Positions 19,011 through 27,646 of a stretch of DNA of 64,000 nucleotides are shown here, in pieces. The notes under the pieces are model-generated. The model worked only from the letters and a program-made list of their open reading frames with translations. It was not told where the DNA came from and did no database searches. Numbering within the stretch: position 1 is the stretch's first letter; every line of letters starts with the position of its first letter. The DNA comes from Hyphomicrobiales bacterium. Its GTDB lineage: Bacteria; Pseudomonadota; Alphaproteobacteria; Rhizobiales; Beijerinckiaceae. A program made the translations under genes and the position numbers. The stretch spans positions 1-64,000 of the forward strand of contig UCLR01000008.1 of assembly GCA_900473415.1 (NCBI GenBank). The letters run 5' to 3'.

Positions 19011-19316
19011 ATGTCGACGCTCCGCAAGACCGTCCTCGCCACCCTCGCCGCCGCGACGCTGGCCACCACCTTCATCGCCTCGGGCGCCGAGGCGCGTCCG
19101 CGCTGGGGCTACGGCTATGGTTACGGTTACGGCCACCGCGGCTGGGGCGTCGGAGCCGGCGTGGTCGGCGCGCTCGCCGCTGGCGCCATCATCGCCTCGG
19201 CCGCTCAACCCGCCTATGGCTACTATGCCCGCCCCGTCCGCTCCTGCGACCTGGTCGAGCGCCTCGACCGCTGGGGCAATGTCGTCGGTTATCGCCGCGT
19301 CTGCGGCTACTACTGA
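19011..19316 (+). CDS. Small exported Gly/Tyr-rich protein
   Basis: A 101-residue protein. It has a signal peptide of about 27 residues (MSTLRKTVL, Ala/Thr-rich core, cleavage near SGAEA), then a GYGYGYGYGHRGWGVGAG segment, a short hydrophobic stretch (VVGALAAGAIIASAA) and a C-terminus with two Cys (SCDLVERLDRWGNVV and RRVCGYY). Such short proteins are common in Rhizobiales and probably sit in the periplasm or outer membrane; the function is not known. The ATG at 19011 has GGGAGAAA upstream. It is followed by a strong bidirectional terminator. Confidence 0.75.
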   Translation: MSTLRKTVLATLAAATLATTFIASGAEARPRWGYGYGYGYGHRGWGVGAGVVGALAAGAIIASAAQPAYGYYARPVRSCDLVERLDRWGNVVGYRRVCGYY

Positions 19317-19334
19317 GCCTTCGCTCCCAAAAGC

Positions 19335-19360
19335 AAAGGGCCGGCGCGAGCCGGCCCTTT
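19335..19360. terminator. Bidirectional intrinsic terminator
   Basis: A perfect 11-base stem AAAGGGCCGGC / GCCGGCCCTTT (19335-19345 with 19350-19360) closes on a GCGA loop. It has T runs on the plus side and A runs mirrored on the minus side. It sits between the convergent small exported-protein gene and the aminotransferase gene and can end transcription from both. Confidence 0.85.
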
Positions 19361-19382
19361 CTTCGTTTCGGCTCTTGCCCCC

Positions 19383-20831
19383 TCAGCCCTTGGCGGCTGC
19401 GACCTTGCGCAGATAGTCCGTCACGATCCGGGTGATGCCGCGCGAGAGCAGGTCGTCCAGCGCCTTGATAAACTCATCGCACTGCTCGCGCGTGACGATC
19501 AGCGGCGGCTCGAGCCGGATGACGTTGCGGTTGTACTCGGTGAAGGCGACGAGCACATCGTAATCCTTCAGCAGCAGCGCACCGATGAAACCGCAGAGCG
19601 AGCCCTTCAGCTTGTCATCGAGCAGAGCGACCATGTGCTTCACGCCGAAGGGCATGGCCTCGCTGATGTCCTGGAACTCGACGCCAATCATCAACCCGCG
19701 CCCGCGGATTTCCTTCAGCAGCGTCGGATGCTTGGCACGAAGCTCCTTCAGGCGCTCGATCAGATAGTCGCCCTGGCGCTTGGCATTGCCCATCAGGTCC
19801 TCGTCATAGAGGACGTTGAGCGCCTCGATCGCGGAGACGCAGGCCTCGCCCATGCCGCCGAAGGTGGCTTGTGCATGGATCAGCGCCGACTTCGGCTTGC
19901 CATAGGCCTTCATGTAGATGTCGCGCCGGGCGATCATCGCCCCCATCGCCGCCTTGGAGCCGCCGAGCGCCTTGGCGAGCGCGGTCACGTCCGGCACCAC
20001 CGCATCGCGCTCGAAGGCGAAGAACTGGCCGGTGCGGCCGAGCCCGCACTGCACCTCATCGGCGACCCAGAGCACGCCGTGCTTGTCGCAGAGAGCCCGA
20101 AGCTCGCGCCAGAAACCCTCCGGCGCCTCGACGATGCCGCCGCCGCCCTGGATGGTCTCCATCACGACGATGCCGATGGAGGGATCGCTCTCCAGCGCCT
20201 GCCGCACCGCCTCGATGTCGCCGAAGGGCACCTTGACCCGGTTCTCGACCAGCTTGAATTGCGACTGGTAGAGCGTCGAATCCGTGACCGAGAGCACGCC
20301 CTTGGTCTTGCCGTGGAAGGAATTCGCGGCGTGCAGGATCTTCGACTTGGCCGGTCCCTGCGCCTGCTCGGCGACCTTCAGCGCCGCCTCCATCGCCTCC
20401 GAGCCGGTCGAACCGAGGAAGACCATGTCGAGATCGCCCGGCGCGATGGTGGCGAGGTTCTTCGCCAGCGCCGAAGCGTATTGCGACATGAATGCCATGC
20501 AGATCTCGTGGCGGTTCTCGTCCTGGAACTTCTGTCGCGCGGCGACGATACGCGGATGGTTGTGGCCGAAGGCGACCGAGCAGAAGCCGCCGAAGAAATC
20601 GAGGATCTTGCGGCCGTCCTTGGTGATGTAGTGCATGCCCTCGGCACGATCGACGAGGATCTTGTCGAAGCCGAGCAGCTTCAGGAAATGCAGCTGGCCG
20701 GGATTGATATGGGCGGCGAAGAGCTCCTTCACCTGCGCCGCGTCGAGCTGCTTGGCAGCCTCGACGCTGATGAGCTGCGGGCGGGCTGCGGTCATGTTCG
20801 CGTCGTCGGGCTTAGAGGCAGGCATGCTCAT
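19383..20831 (-). CDS. Class III PLP-dependent aminotransferase
   Basis: A 482-residue fold-type I aminotransferase, somewhat longer than ornithine or acetylornithine enzymes. The PLP features are STGSEAMEAALK (phosphate-binding), ADEVQCGLGRTG (Asp258) and the Schiff-base lysine in TALAKALGGS (K287). The first 65 residues (INPGQLHFLKLLGFD) are an extension often seen in enzymes acting on unusual acceptors. The start at 20831 has GAGAGGAG upstream; the frame further upstream lies inside the epimerase gene. Its start overlaps the upstream epimerase by 20 bases, so the two are co-translated. The amino acceptor is unknown; a nucleotide- or lipid-linked sugar or a polyol is possible. Confidence 0.88.
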   Translation of the reverse strand: MSMPASKPDDANMTAARPQLISVEAAKQLDAAQVKELFAAHINPGQLHFLKLLGFDKILVDRAEGMHYITKDGRKILDFFGGFCSVAFGHNHPRIVAARQKFQDENRHEICMAFMSQYASALAKNLATIAPGDLDMVFLGSTGSEAMEAALKVAEQAQGPAKSKILHAANSFHGKTKGVLSVTDSTLYQSQFKLVENRVKVPFGDIEAVRQALESDPSIGIVVMETIQGGGGIVEAPEGFWRELRALCDKHGVLWVADEVQCGLGRTGQFFAFERDAVVPDVTALAKALGGSKAAMGAMIARRDIYMKAYGKPKSALIHAQATFGGMGEACVSAIEALNVLYDEDLMGNAKRQGDYLIERLKELRAKHPTLLKEIRGRGLMIGVEFQDISEAMPFGVKHMVALLDDKLKGSLCGFIGALLLKDYDVLVAFTEYNRNVIRLEPPLIVTREQCDEFIKALDDLLSRGITRIVTDYLRKVAAAKG

Positions 20832-21831
20832 GCGGCGAGGCTCCTCTCGGCTGGTTTCTCCGCGTCCTTGGCTTGCGGTATTCAGTATAGGCGGCGAGCA
20901 ACATGTCTTCGTCGCGATATTGCGGCCGCCAGCCGAGCTCGCGCTTCGCCTTGGACGTATCGAGTATGCAGATTTCGTCGGCGATTTTATACTGCTCCGG
21001 ATCCATGATAGGCACGTTGATCGCGTCCAGGGCATCGAGGGTGAGCTTCACCAGCGGCGCAGGCGTCGGCAGCAGGATCGACTTCGAGCCGGCATGCCTG
21101 ATCAGGTCGCCGAGCAGCTTCTTCACCGGCGGCGGATCGTCCGAGCCCAGATTATAGGCCTCGTTCGGGAACCCCGCCTTCCAGGCCGCCACACAGGCGC
21201 TGGCGCAGTCGAACACCGAGATGAACTGGTAGGGGTTGTTGCCCCCGCCGATCATCGGCACCGGCAGATTCATGTCGATCAGCTTGAACAGCTTGACCAG
21301 GATGCCGAGCCGGCCCGGCCCGATGATCAGCCGTGGGCGGAAGATCGGGATCTTGAAGCCCTTGGCGCGATATTCGTCGGCTAAGCGCTCTGTGGCGAGC
21401 TTGCTCTCGCCATATTCGCCCAGCGGCTTCGCCGGATGCGTCTCGTCCTGCGGGACGGTGACCGAGTGGCCGTAGATCATGTCGGTGGTGAAGTGGACGA
21501 GCCGCTTGGCGCGCTTCTTCTCCATCCAGTGCAGGATGTTCTGGGTGCCGTGGTAGTTCACCGGCCAGAAGAAATCGTGCCGCTCGGCTCGGGTCACGAT
21601 CGGCGACAGCATCTTGGCCGAGAGGTTGTAGACCACGTCCTCCGGCGACAGCGGGATGGCCTCGACACTATCGGGCTTCGTCACGTCGGTCTCGATGAAG
21701 GGCACCGTCGCGTAATGCGCATGGTCGCTCTTCTGAATATCCGCGACCAGCACTTCCTCGCCCATGGCGGTGAGATCCGCCGCCAGCTGCGAACCGACGA
21801 AGCCGTCACCACCGATGATGATATGCTTCAT
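20812..21831 (-). CDS. Extended SDR NAD-dependent epimerase/dehydratase
   Basis: A 339-residue sugar-nucleotide-type short-chain dehydrogenase. The N-terminal Rossmann motif is IIIGGDGFVGSQLA, the active site is YGESK (Tyr-xxx-Lys) preceded by TTDMIYG, and the C-terminal half is the extended-SDR substrate domain (RPRLIIGPGR, YNLGSDDPP). The ATG at 21831 has GGAGAGG upstream. It is the middle gene of a leftward operon with a small membrane protein and an aminotransferase. Epimerase plus aminotransferase suggests making or tailoring an amino sugar; no glycosyltransferase is next to them. Confidence 0.87.
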   Translation of the reverse strand: MKHIIIGGDGFVGSQLAADLTAMGEEVLVADIQKSDHAHYATVPFIETDVTKPDSVEAIPLSPEDVVYNLSAKMLSPIVTRAERHDFFWPVNYHGTQNILHWMEKKRAKRLVHFTTDMIYGHSVTVPQDETHPAKPLGEYGESKLATERLADEYRAKGFKIPIFRPRLIIGPGRLGILVKLFKLIDMNLPVPMIGGGNNPYQFISVFDCASACVAAWKAGFPNEAYNLGSDDPPPVKKLLGDLIRHAGSKSILLPTPAPLVKLTLDALDAINVPIMDPEQYKIADEICILDTSKAKRELGWRPQYRDEDMLLAAYTEYRKPRTRRNQPRGASPHEHACL

Positions 21832-21835
21832 CGCT

Positions 21836-21937
21836 TCAGCCTCTCCGGACACGGACGCGCGCGGGCACCGGTCGAGGCTCAGGCTGCGGCGCGAACAGGG
21901 CGCCGAGGCGTCGGAGCAGAGATGCGATCAGATCCAT
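21836..21937 (-). CDS. Possible 33-residue peptide between SMR protein and epimerase
   Basis: A short open frame exactly fills the gap between the SMR-type gene and the epimerase. It begins MDLIASLLRRLGALFAPQP and ends in an Arg-rich stretch, so the first half is an amphipathic, potentially membrane-associated helix. Its ATG lies 9 bases after the upstream stop, with GAGAGAC before it. It may be a real small protein or simply an open leader; codon evidence is too short to decide. Confidence 0.35.
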   Translation of the reverse strand: MDLIASLLRRLGALFAPQPEPRPVPARVRVRRG

Positions 21938-21945
21938 GGTCTCTC

Positions 21946-22314
21946 TCAGCTTTGGGCAATGAAGACGGTGCCGAGCACGATCAGGCCGATGCCGGCGATG
22001 CGCGTCGGGCCCAGGTCCTCGTGGAAAACAAAATAGGCATAAGCCGCGACCACCACATAGGCGAGGCTCAGGAACGGGTAAGCGTAACTGATCTGCACCT
22101 TGGAAAGCACGATCAGATGCGAGGCCATACTGATGACGAAGGTGCATAGCCCCGCGAAGACGAAGGGATTGAAGACGACGCGGAAGACCGTACCGATCAG
22201 CCCGTCGCCCTGGATGTCGAAACCACCGAGCCCGCTCATGCCGCGCTTCAGCATAAGTTGCGCAGCCGCATTCGTCAGCACCGTGAACAGGATCAGGGGA
22301 ATATAGCTCGTCAT
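21946..22314 (-). CDS. Small multidrug-resistance/EamA-type membrane protein (ArnE/F-like size)
   Basis: A 122-residue protein with four hydrophobic segments, the size and layout of SMR or ArnE/ArnF proteins. It opens MTSYIPLILFTVLTNAAAQL and shows MLKRGMSGLGG and QISYAYPFLSLAYVVVA, the latter the conserved third-helix motif of the superfamily. The start at 22314 gives the family length; in-frame ATGs at 22335 and 22380 also lack a good ribosome site. It is the first gene of the leftward operon with the epimerase and aminotransferase. A lipid-linked amino-sugar flippase role would fit this setting but is inference; a drug exporter is the alternative. Confidence 0.75.
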   Translation of the reverse strand: MTSYIPLILFTVLTNAAAQLMLKRGMSGLGGFDIQGDGLIGTVFRVVFNPFVFAGLCTFVISMASHLIVLSKVQISYAYPFLSLAYVVVAAYAYFVFHEDLGPTRIAGIGLIVLGTVFIAQS

Positions 22315-22505
22315 CGGCGCCGACCGGTTCCGCATCGCATTCGTGATCGAGAGATGAGCCGGAAAATACTTCAAATGCATTAGGGAATGGTGGCCGAATG
22401 ATCCTAGCGTTAAGGGGAAGCTGCTCCGATCCGCGAAACATCCCCGCCAGGCGCCCCTGCCGCGATTTGACGCCAGACCCGCTAGACCGGCCTTTCAAGA
22501 CTCAG

Positions 22506-22547
22506 CCCTCGTCCTGAGGAGCAGCCGCAGGCTCCTCGGGATGAGGG
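22506..22547. repeat. Short imperfect palindromic intergenic repeat
   Basis: Arms of 17 bases (22506-22522 and 22531-22547) match at 15 positions around an 8-base loop, beginning CCCTCGTCCTGAGGAGC. The two mismatches can form G-U pairs in RNA. It resembles the CCCTCATCCTGAGGAG-type dispersed repeats of Rhizobiales. It lies between divergent genes and has no T-tract. Confidence 0.6.
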
Positions 22548-22572
22548 CCGGGCAGTTCGCGGAGCCCTTGCC

Positions 22573-23199
22573 ATGCCCCTTCCCAATCGCGTGAGGCCGG
22601 ACGGCGCTCTTTTCGCAGACCCCGCCCGCGGCACGCTCTTCGGCAATCGCGGCGGCCGCTTCCACGATACCGACAGCCAAGCCGTCCCCGCGCGCATCCA
22701 GGCGACGCGCCAATGGCTCTGCTGCGTGCTGTCCTTCAAGGGGCGCAGGCGCAAGGTCTGGAGCCGCGGCTACACCGAACTGTTCTTCTGCGACGAGGTG
22801 ACAGCGCTGGCCGCCGGCCACCGGCCCTGCATGGAATGCCGCCGCCACGACGCGCTCGCCTATCGTGCGGCACTGGTGAAGGGGCTTGGGCTCACCGAGA
22901 CCCCGCTCTTTCCCGAGATCGACCGTATCCTCGATGCCGAGCGCCGCAGCGGCCGGGTGAAGCGAACCCATCGCGTGCCCGTGGACCGGCTCCCCGACGG
23001 CGCGATGCTGCTCTCCGCGGACGGTACGGAGTTCCTTGCTCTGCGAAACGGCGCCACCTTGCTCTGGACTCCGGCCGGCTACCGCGCGCGCCGCGAGCGG
23101 CCGCCGGGCCTCGCGACGGTGCTGACGCCACCCGCGACGCTGGCCGCGCTGGCGAACGGCTACCAGCCGCTCTGGCACCCGAGCGCAGAGGGCTTCTAG
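22573..23199 (+). CDS. Conserved-looking protein of unknown function with CxxC motif
   Basis: A 208-residue soluble protein I cannot assign. It has FGNRGGRFHD near residue 23, WLCCVLSFKGRRRKVWSRGY near 50-70, and a TELFFCDEVTALAAGHRPCMECRR segment near 70-90, in which Cys and CxxC could bind a metal. The C-terminal half contains VKRTHRVPVDRLPDGAML and then a small beta-rich region. There is no signal peptide or membrane segment. An antisense open frame of similar length (22495-23178) lacks protein character. It is monocistronic, followed by a tiny membrane-peptide gene. The RPCMECRR stretch loosely recalls Ada-type zinc sites, but I make no functional call. Confidence 0.7.
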   Translation: MPLPNRVRPDGALFADPARGTLFGNRGGRFHDTDSQAVPARIQATRQWLCCVLSFKGRRRKVWSRGYTELFFCDEVTALAAGHRPCMECRRHDALAYRAALVKGLGLTETPLFPEIDRILDAERRSGRVKRTHRVPVDRLPDGAMLLSADGTEFLALRNGATLLWTPAGYRARRERPPGLATVLTPPATLAALANGYQPLWHPSAEGF

Positions 23200-23258
23200 G
23201 AACTTTCGTTTGTCCGCAGGCGTTGCCGCAGCATCATCCTTGCAACAAGGGGCTGCTC

Positions 23259-23333
23259 ATGCGCTCGATCATTCTGTGGCTTGTCGGCGTTCCGATACCC
23301 ATCATCATCCTGTTGTGGTTCTTCATGAAATAA
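23259..23333 (+). CDS. 24-residue single-span membrane peptide
   Basis: An open frame encodes MRSIILWLVGVPIPIIILLW followed by FFMK. That is one short positively charged end, a hydrophobic span with a central GVPIP kink, and a lysine at the end. AAGGGG lies 8 bases upstream of the ATG and a strong hairpin lies just after the stop, so it has every mark of a real small gene. I recall similar peptides of the form hydrophobic-GVPI-hydrophobic in Rhizobiales, but cannot check. The function is unknown. Confidence 0.7.
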   Translation: MRSIILWLVGVPIPIIILLWFFMK

Positions 23334-23346
23334 GACCCGACGAGCG

Positions 23347-23372
23347 AGGCCGGGCCGACGCCCGGCCTTTGC
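23347..23372 (+). terminator. Intrinsic terminator after the small membrane peptide
   Basis: A perfect 9-base stem AGGCCGGGC / GCCCGGCCT (23347-23355 with 23360-23368) has a CGAC loop and is followed by TTGCTTG. The T run is short, so termination may be partial. Confidence 0.6.
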
Positions 23373-23468
23373 TTGTGCAGCCTCCCGCCACGGCCTGACA
23401 GGCGGCCATGCATTTCCGGCACGTGCCCTGCCATCGCAACCTGCCCCGAGCTGGCCTATATGCCGTCC

Positions 23469-24421
<953 letters not shown>

Positions 24422-24425
<4 letters not shown>

Positions 24426-25198
24426 GCGCCTTGGGTTTCAATCTCCACGCCATTGCTGCGATCTACCGCTTCGAGATGGCGCGCACCTGGCGCACGCCGC
24501 TGCAGAGCATCGTCTCGCCGGTGATCTCGACCTCGCTCTATTTCATCGTCTTCGGCGGCGCCATCGGCTCGCGCATGCAGGCGGTCGACGGCGTGCCCTA
24601 CGGCGCCTTCATCGTGCCGGGGCTGATCATGCTCTCGCTCTTGACGCAGAGCATCGCCAACGCCTCCTTCGCGATCTATTTCCCGAAATTCACCGGCACG
24701 ATCTACGAGTTGCTCTCCGCGCCCGTGGCCTGGTGGGAGGCGGTGATCGCCTATGTCGGGGCGGCGGCGTCGAAATCCATCCTGCTCGGCCTCATCATCC
24801 TGGGGACGGCAACCTTCTTCGTGCCGCTCAGGATCGAGCACCCGGCCATAATGCTGCTCTTCCTCGTGCTGACGGCGACGACCTTCAGCCTGTTCGGCTT
24901 CATCATCGGCATCTGGGCCGACGGTTTCGAGAAGCTGCAGGTGATCCCGCTCCTGATCGTGACGCCGCTCGCCTTCCTCGGCGGCGCCTTCTACTCGATC
25001 TCGATGCTGCCGCCCTTCTGGCAGACGGTGACGCTGTTCAACCCGGTCGTCTATCTGATCAGCGGCTTCCGCTGGAGCTTCTTCGGCCATGCCGATGTCA
25101 GCCTCGGCGTCAGCCTGGGCATGACGCTGATCTTCCTCGCCGCCTGCATCGCCGGCGTCGGCTGGATCTTCAAAACCGGCTATCGGCTGAAGAACTGA
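24422..25198 (+). CDS. ABC-2 type exporter permease (NodJ/YadH-like)
   Basis: A 258-residue inner-membrane protein with six hydrophobic segments. It starts with an amphipathic helix and a [17 protein letters not shown] motif before the first span, and contains the ABC-2 signature region [19 protein letters not shown] and [13 protein letters not shown] near the C-terminus. It forms the membrane part of the exporter with the preceding ATPase, to which it is translationally coupled. The likely complex is two ATPases and two permeases. Confidence 0.92.
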
Positions 25199-25207
25199 GC
25201 CGGTCGC

Positions 25208-26056
25208 TCAGCCGTCCGAGCGCGTCGCCTGCCACTCCCGGCTGGCGCCGGCCGCTTCGTTGCGCCCGCTCATGCGGTCATTCTCGACGCGCCCTGTGTA
25301 GCGCTGTCCGCCGGCGAGGAAGCTGATCTCGTTCCCCTTCATCTTCGCCTCGGTGATCGACTGCGCCTTGCCCTCGCGCATCAGCGTCCCGGCGAGCATC
25401 TGGAAGTTCTGGCTGAGCTTGAGCTCGCCATCGCCGAGCCGCCAGGTCCCGGAGACCTTGGCGGGCACGACCCAGTGATAGGCCCGGCAATAGGTTGAGC
25501 AATTGTCGGCTACCACGATGGTCTCGTCCGGCTCCCAGTCGTCCATGGTGAAGGTGTTGGAGACCACCCGTGTGCCGGGCTTCATGCCCAGGATCGTCGG
25601 CCTGAGCCTCAGGTTGAGGTCCGGCAGCAGGAAGAGCGTCAGCACCGTCGCCTCGGTGAAGTTGGTTTCGAAGATGTCGCCCTGGACGAAGCGCGCCTTG
25701 TCGCCGACCCCTTCGCTCTCGGCCGCGCGCCGCGACAGCGTGACGAGGTCGGGGTTGTACTCGATGCCGAGCGCCCTGACGCCACGCTTGGCGGCGGTGA
25801 TGACGGTGCGCCCGTCGCCTGAGCCGAGATCAATCAGGTAGTCGTCCTTGGTCACGCCGGCGATGTCGAGCATGCGGTCGACCAGCACCTGTTGGGTCGG
25901 CACCCAGACGACATCCTTGCCCGGCTGGCCGGAGCGCGGAACGTAGTCCGGTACCGCGCTGGGGTTCTTCGTCGCCTGTACTGGCTGCGCCTGACCCGCC
26001 GCGAGGGGGAGAAGCCCGATGGCGCAGGCAGCAGCGAGAATGCGAAGGGTCTTCAT
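25208..26056 (-). CDS. Exported class I SAM-dependent methyltransferase-like protein
   Basis: A 282-residue protein combining a clear signal peptide (MKTLRILAAACAIG and on, cleavage near AAGQA) with an intact methyltransferase core. Motif I is YLIDLGSGDGRT (about residues 72-83), an acidic residue ends the second strand (GIEYNPD), and a post-II region ends in a LFLLPDLN motif. After about residue 200 there is a separate beta-rich C-terminal part (GTWRLGDGELKLSQ). The enzyme core is normal for cytoplasmic SAM enzymes, so secretion is odd. The family is widespread in Proteobacteria and its substrate is unknown to me. It is convergent with the exporter genes and downstream of an APC permease read in the same direction. 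Confidence 0.8.
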   Translation of the reverse strand: MKTLRILAAACAIGLLPLAAGQAQPVQATKNPSAVPDYVPRSGQPGKDVVWVPTQQVLVDRMLDIAGVTKDDYLIDLGSGDGRTVITAAKRGVRALGIEYNPDLVTLSRRAAESEGVGDKARFVQGDIFETNFTEATVLTLFLLPDLNLRLRPTILGMKPGTRVVSNTFTMDDWEPDETIVVADNCSTYCRAYHWVVPAKVSGTWRLGDGELKLSQNFQMLAGTLMREGKAQSITEAKMKGNEISFLAGGQRYTGRVENDRMSGRNEAAGASREWQATRSDG

Positions 26057-26080
26057 GCGATCGCTCCCTGTCTGACGGTG

Positions 26081-27451
26081 TTAATCGGCCGCGGCGGCCC
26101 GAGCCGATTTCGGAAGCTGCGGGGGCAGCGCCTCGCGCTGGCGCCGAAACAGCAGCAGAGGCAGCCCGGCCAGCACTACGGCAAGGCCGATCAGGGCGCC
26201 GCGGCCGGTATAGGCGACGCTTGCATGCAGCATGTAGAGGCAGCCAGCGCAGAACAGCAGCGGCGTCGCCGGGTAAAGCGGCACGCGGAAGGGCAGCTTC
26301 CGGCCGGGCTCGCGCCAGCGCAGGATCGGCAGCGCCCCGCCGACCAGCAGCAGGAAGGCCCAGAACACCGGCGCGCTATAGTCGACCATCGCCTGGAAGC
26401 CGTTGCGGCTCGCCGCCCCGAAGCCCACGAGCAATAATGCAACAAGGCCTTGCAGAATCAGGCCGTTGGCCGGCGCTCGGCCGCGCTCGTCCCACTCGCC
26501 GACGCGCGGCAGCAAGGTGATATCGCGCGCCATGGCGAAATAGACCCGCGCCCCGGTGAAGATCGTAGCATTCAGCGTCGAGAGCGCCGCCGCGACGATG
26601 GCGAGGCTGACGATCCTGGCGCCGGGCTCACCAGCGACCAGCCGCATCATGTCGGCGGCCACGGCCTCGGACCCGCGCAATCCGTCGAGCCCGAGGATGG
26701 CGAGCAAAGCGAGGTTGGCGAGCAGATAGAGCGTGACCAGGATCGCCGTGCCGATGGTGAGAACGCGCCTCATGTTCCTCGCCGGATCCCTGAGTTCGCC
26801 TGAGAGGTAGGCCGCCTCGTTCCAGCCGCCATAGGTGAGCAGCACGAAAACCATGGCGAGCCCGAGCGCCGCCTCTGACGGCGCCTCGCTCGGCATGGCC
26901 ACGGGCGCGGCCTCACCGCTCCAGAACAGGCCGATCAGGATGATCGCGGCGAGCGCGCCGACCTCGACGAAGGTCATCGCGATCTGCATCGTCTTGCTCT
27001 GGACCGTGCCGACCACGTTCAGCGTCGTCAGGGCAACGACCGAAAGCGCCGCATAGATCGCGGGGCCGTAAGCGCCGATCGGCGCCAGCTGCGCGGCATA
27101 ATCCCCCAGCACGAAGGCGACGGCCGCGATGGCGCCGGTTTGGATCACTGCTCCGCGCGCCCAGCCGAACAGCATCGCCACCGGCCTCCCATAAGCCCGT
27201 GACAGGAAGTGATATTCGCCACCGGCATGGGCGTGCGCCGCGGCGAGCTCGGCATAGCAGAGCGCCCCGACCAGCGTGGCGAGGCCGCCCGCGACCCAGA
27301 CACCGATGAAGGCCGCCTCGCTGCCGACATTGGCCGCGATCAGCGATGGCGTCTTGAAGATGCCGATGCCGACGACGATCCCCACCATGATCGTGACGGC
27401 ATCGAAGACGGACAGTGTCGGCTGCGGTTCGGCCGAAGCGGCAGTGGCCAT
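26081..27451 (-). CDS. APC-family amino-acid permease
   Basis: A 456-residue transporter with about 12 hydrophobic segments. It shows the APC core motif in the first helix, FDAVTIMVGIVVGIGIFKTP (unwound GIGIF), and in the second and third a conserved GALCYAELAAAHAHAGGEYHF-type stretch. It resembles the LAT/SteT-like exchangers and other amino-acid/polyamine permeases. The start at 27451 has AAGGGGG upstream. It is read leftward ahead of the exported methyltransferase after a 24-base gap, so the two may be co-transcribed. The substrate is not predictable. Confidence 0.88.
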   Translation of the reverse strand: MATAASAEPQPTLSVFDAVTIMVGIVVGIGIFKTPSLIAANVGSEAAFIGVWVAGGLATLVGALCYAELAAAHAHAGGEYHFLSRAYGRPVAMLFGWARGAVIQTGAIAAVAFVLGDYAAQLAPIGAYGPAIYAALSVVALTTLNVVGTVQSKTMQIAMTFVEVGALAAIILIGLFWSGEAAPVAMPSEAPSEAALGLAMVFVLLTYGGWNEAAYLSGELRDPARNMRRVLTIGTAILVTLYLLANLALLAILGLDGLRGSEAVAADMMRLVAGEPGARIVSLAIVAAALSTLNATIFTGARVYFAMARDITLLPRVGEWDERGRAPANGLILQGLVALLLVGFGAASRNGFQAMVDYSAPVFWAFLLLVGGALPILRWREPGRKLPFRVPLYPATPLLFCAGCLYMLHASVAYTGRGALIGLAVVLAGLPLLLFRRQREALPPQLPKSARAAAAD

Positions 27452-27646
27452 GCCAGCCCCCTTGCGATGGTCGCGTCGTGCAGGATGCCCGGGAGAATGT
27501 GGCCACAAGCCGGGTTGTTCCGCTCACGAAGCCTCCGGCAGCCCTCACGGAGCCGTGAGGACGGCCCCCTGCCGTAACGTCCGCGACAGCCGGATGACGC
27601 TCTGGCCGATTGACTTCGCCGGGCTCATCCTGTCTTCACACCGGCC

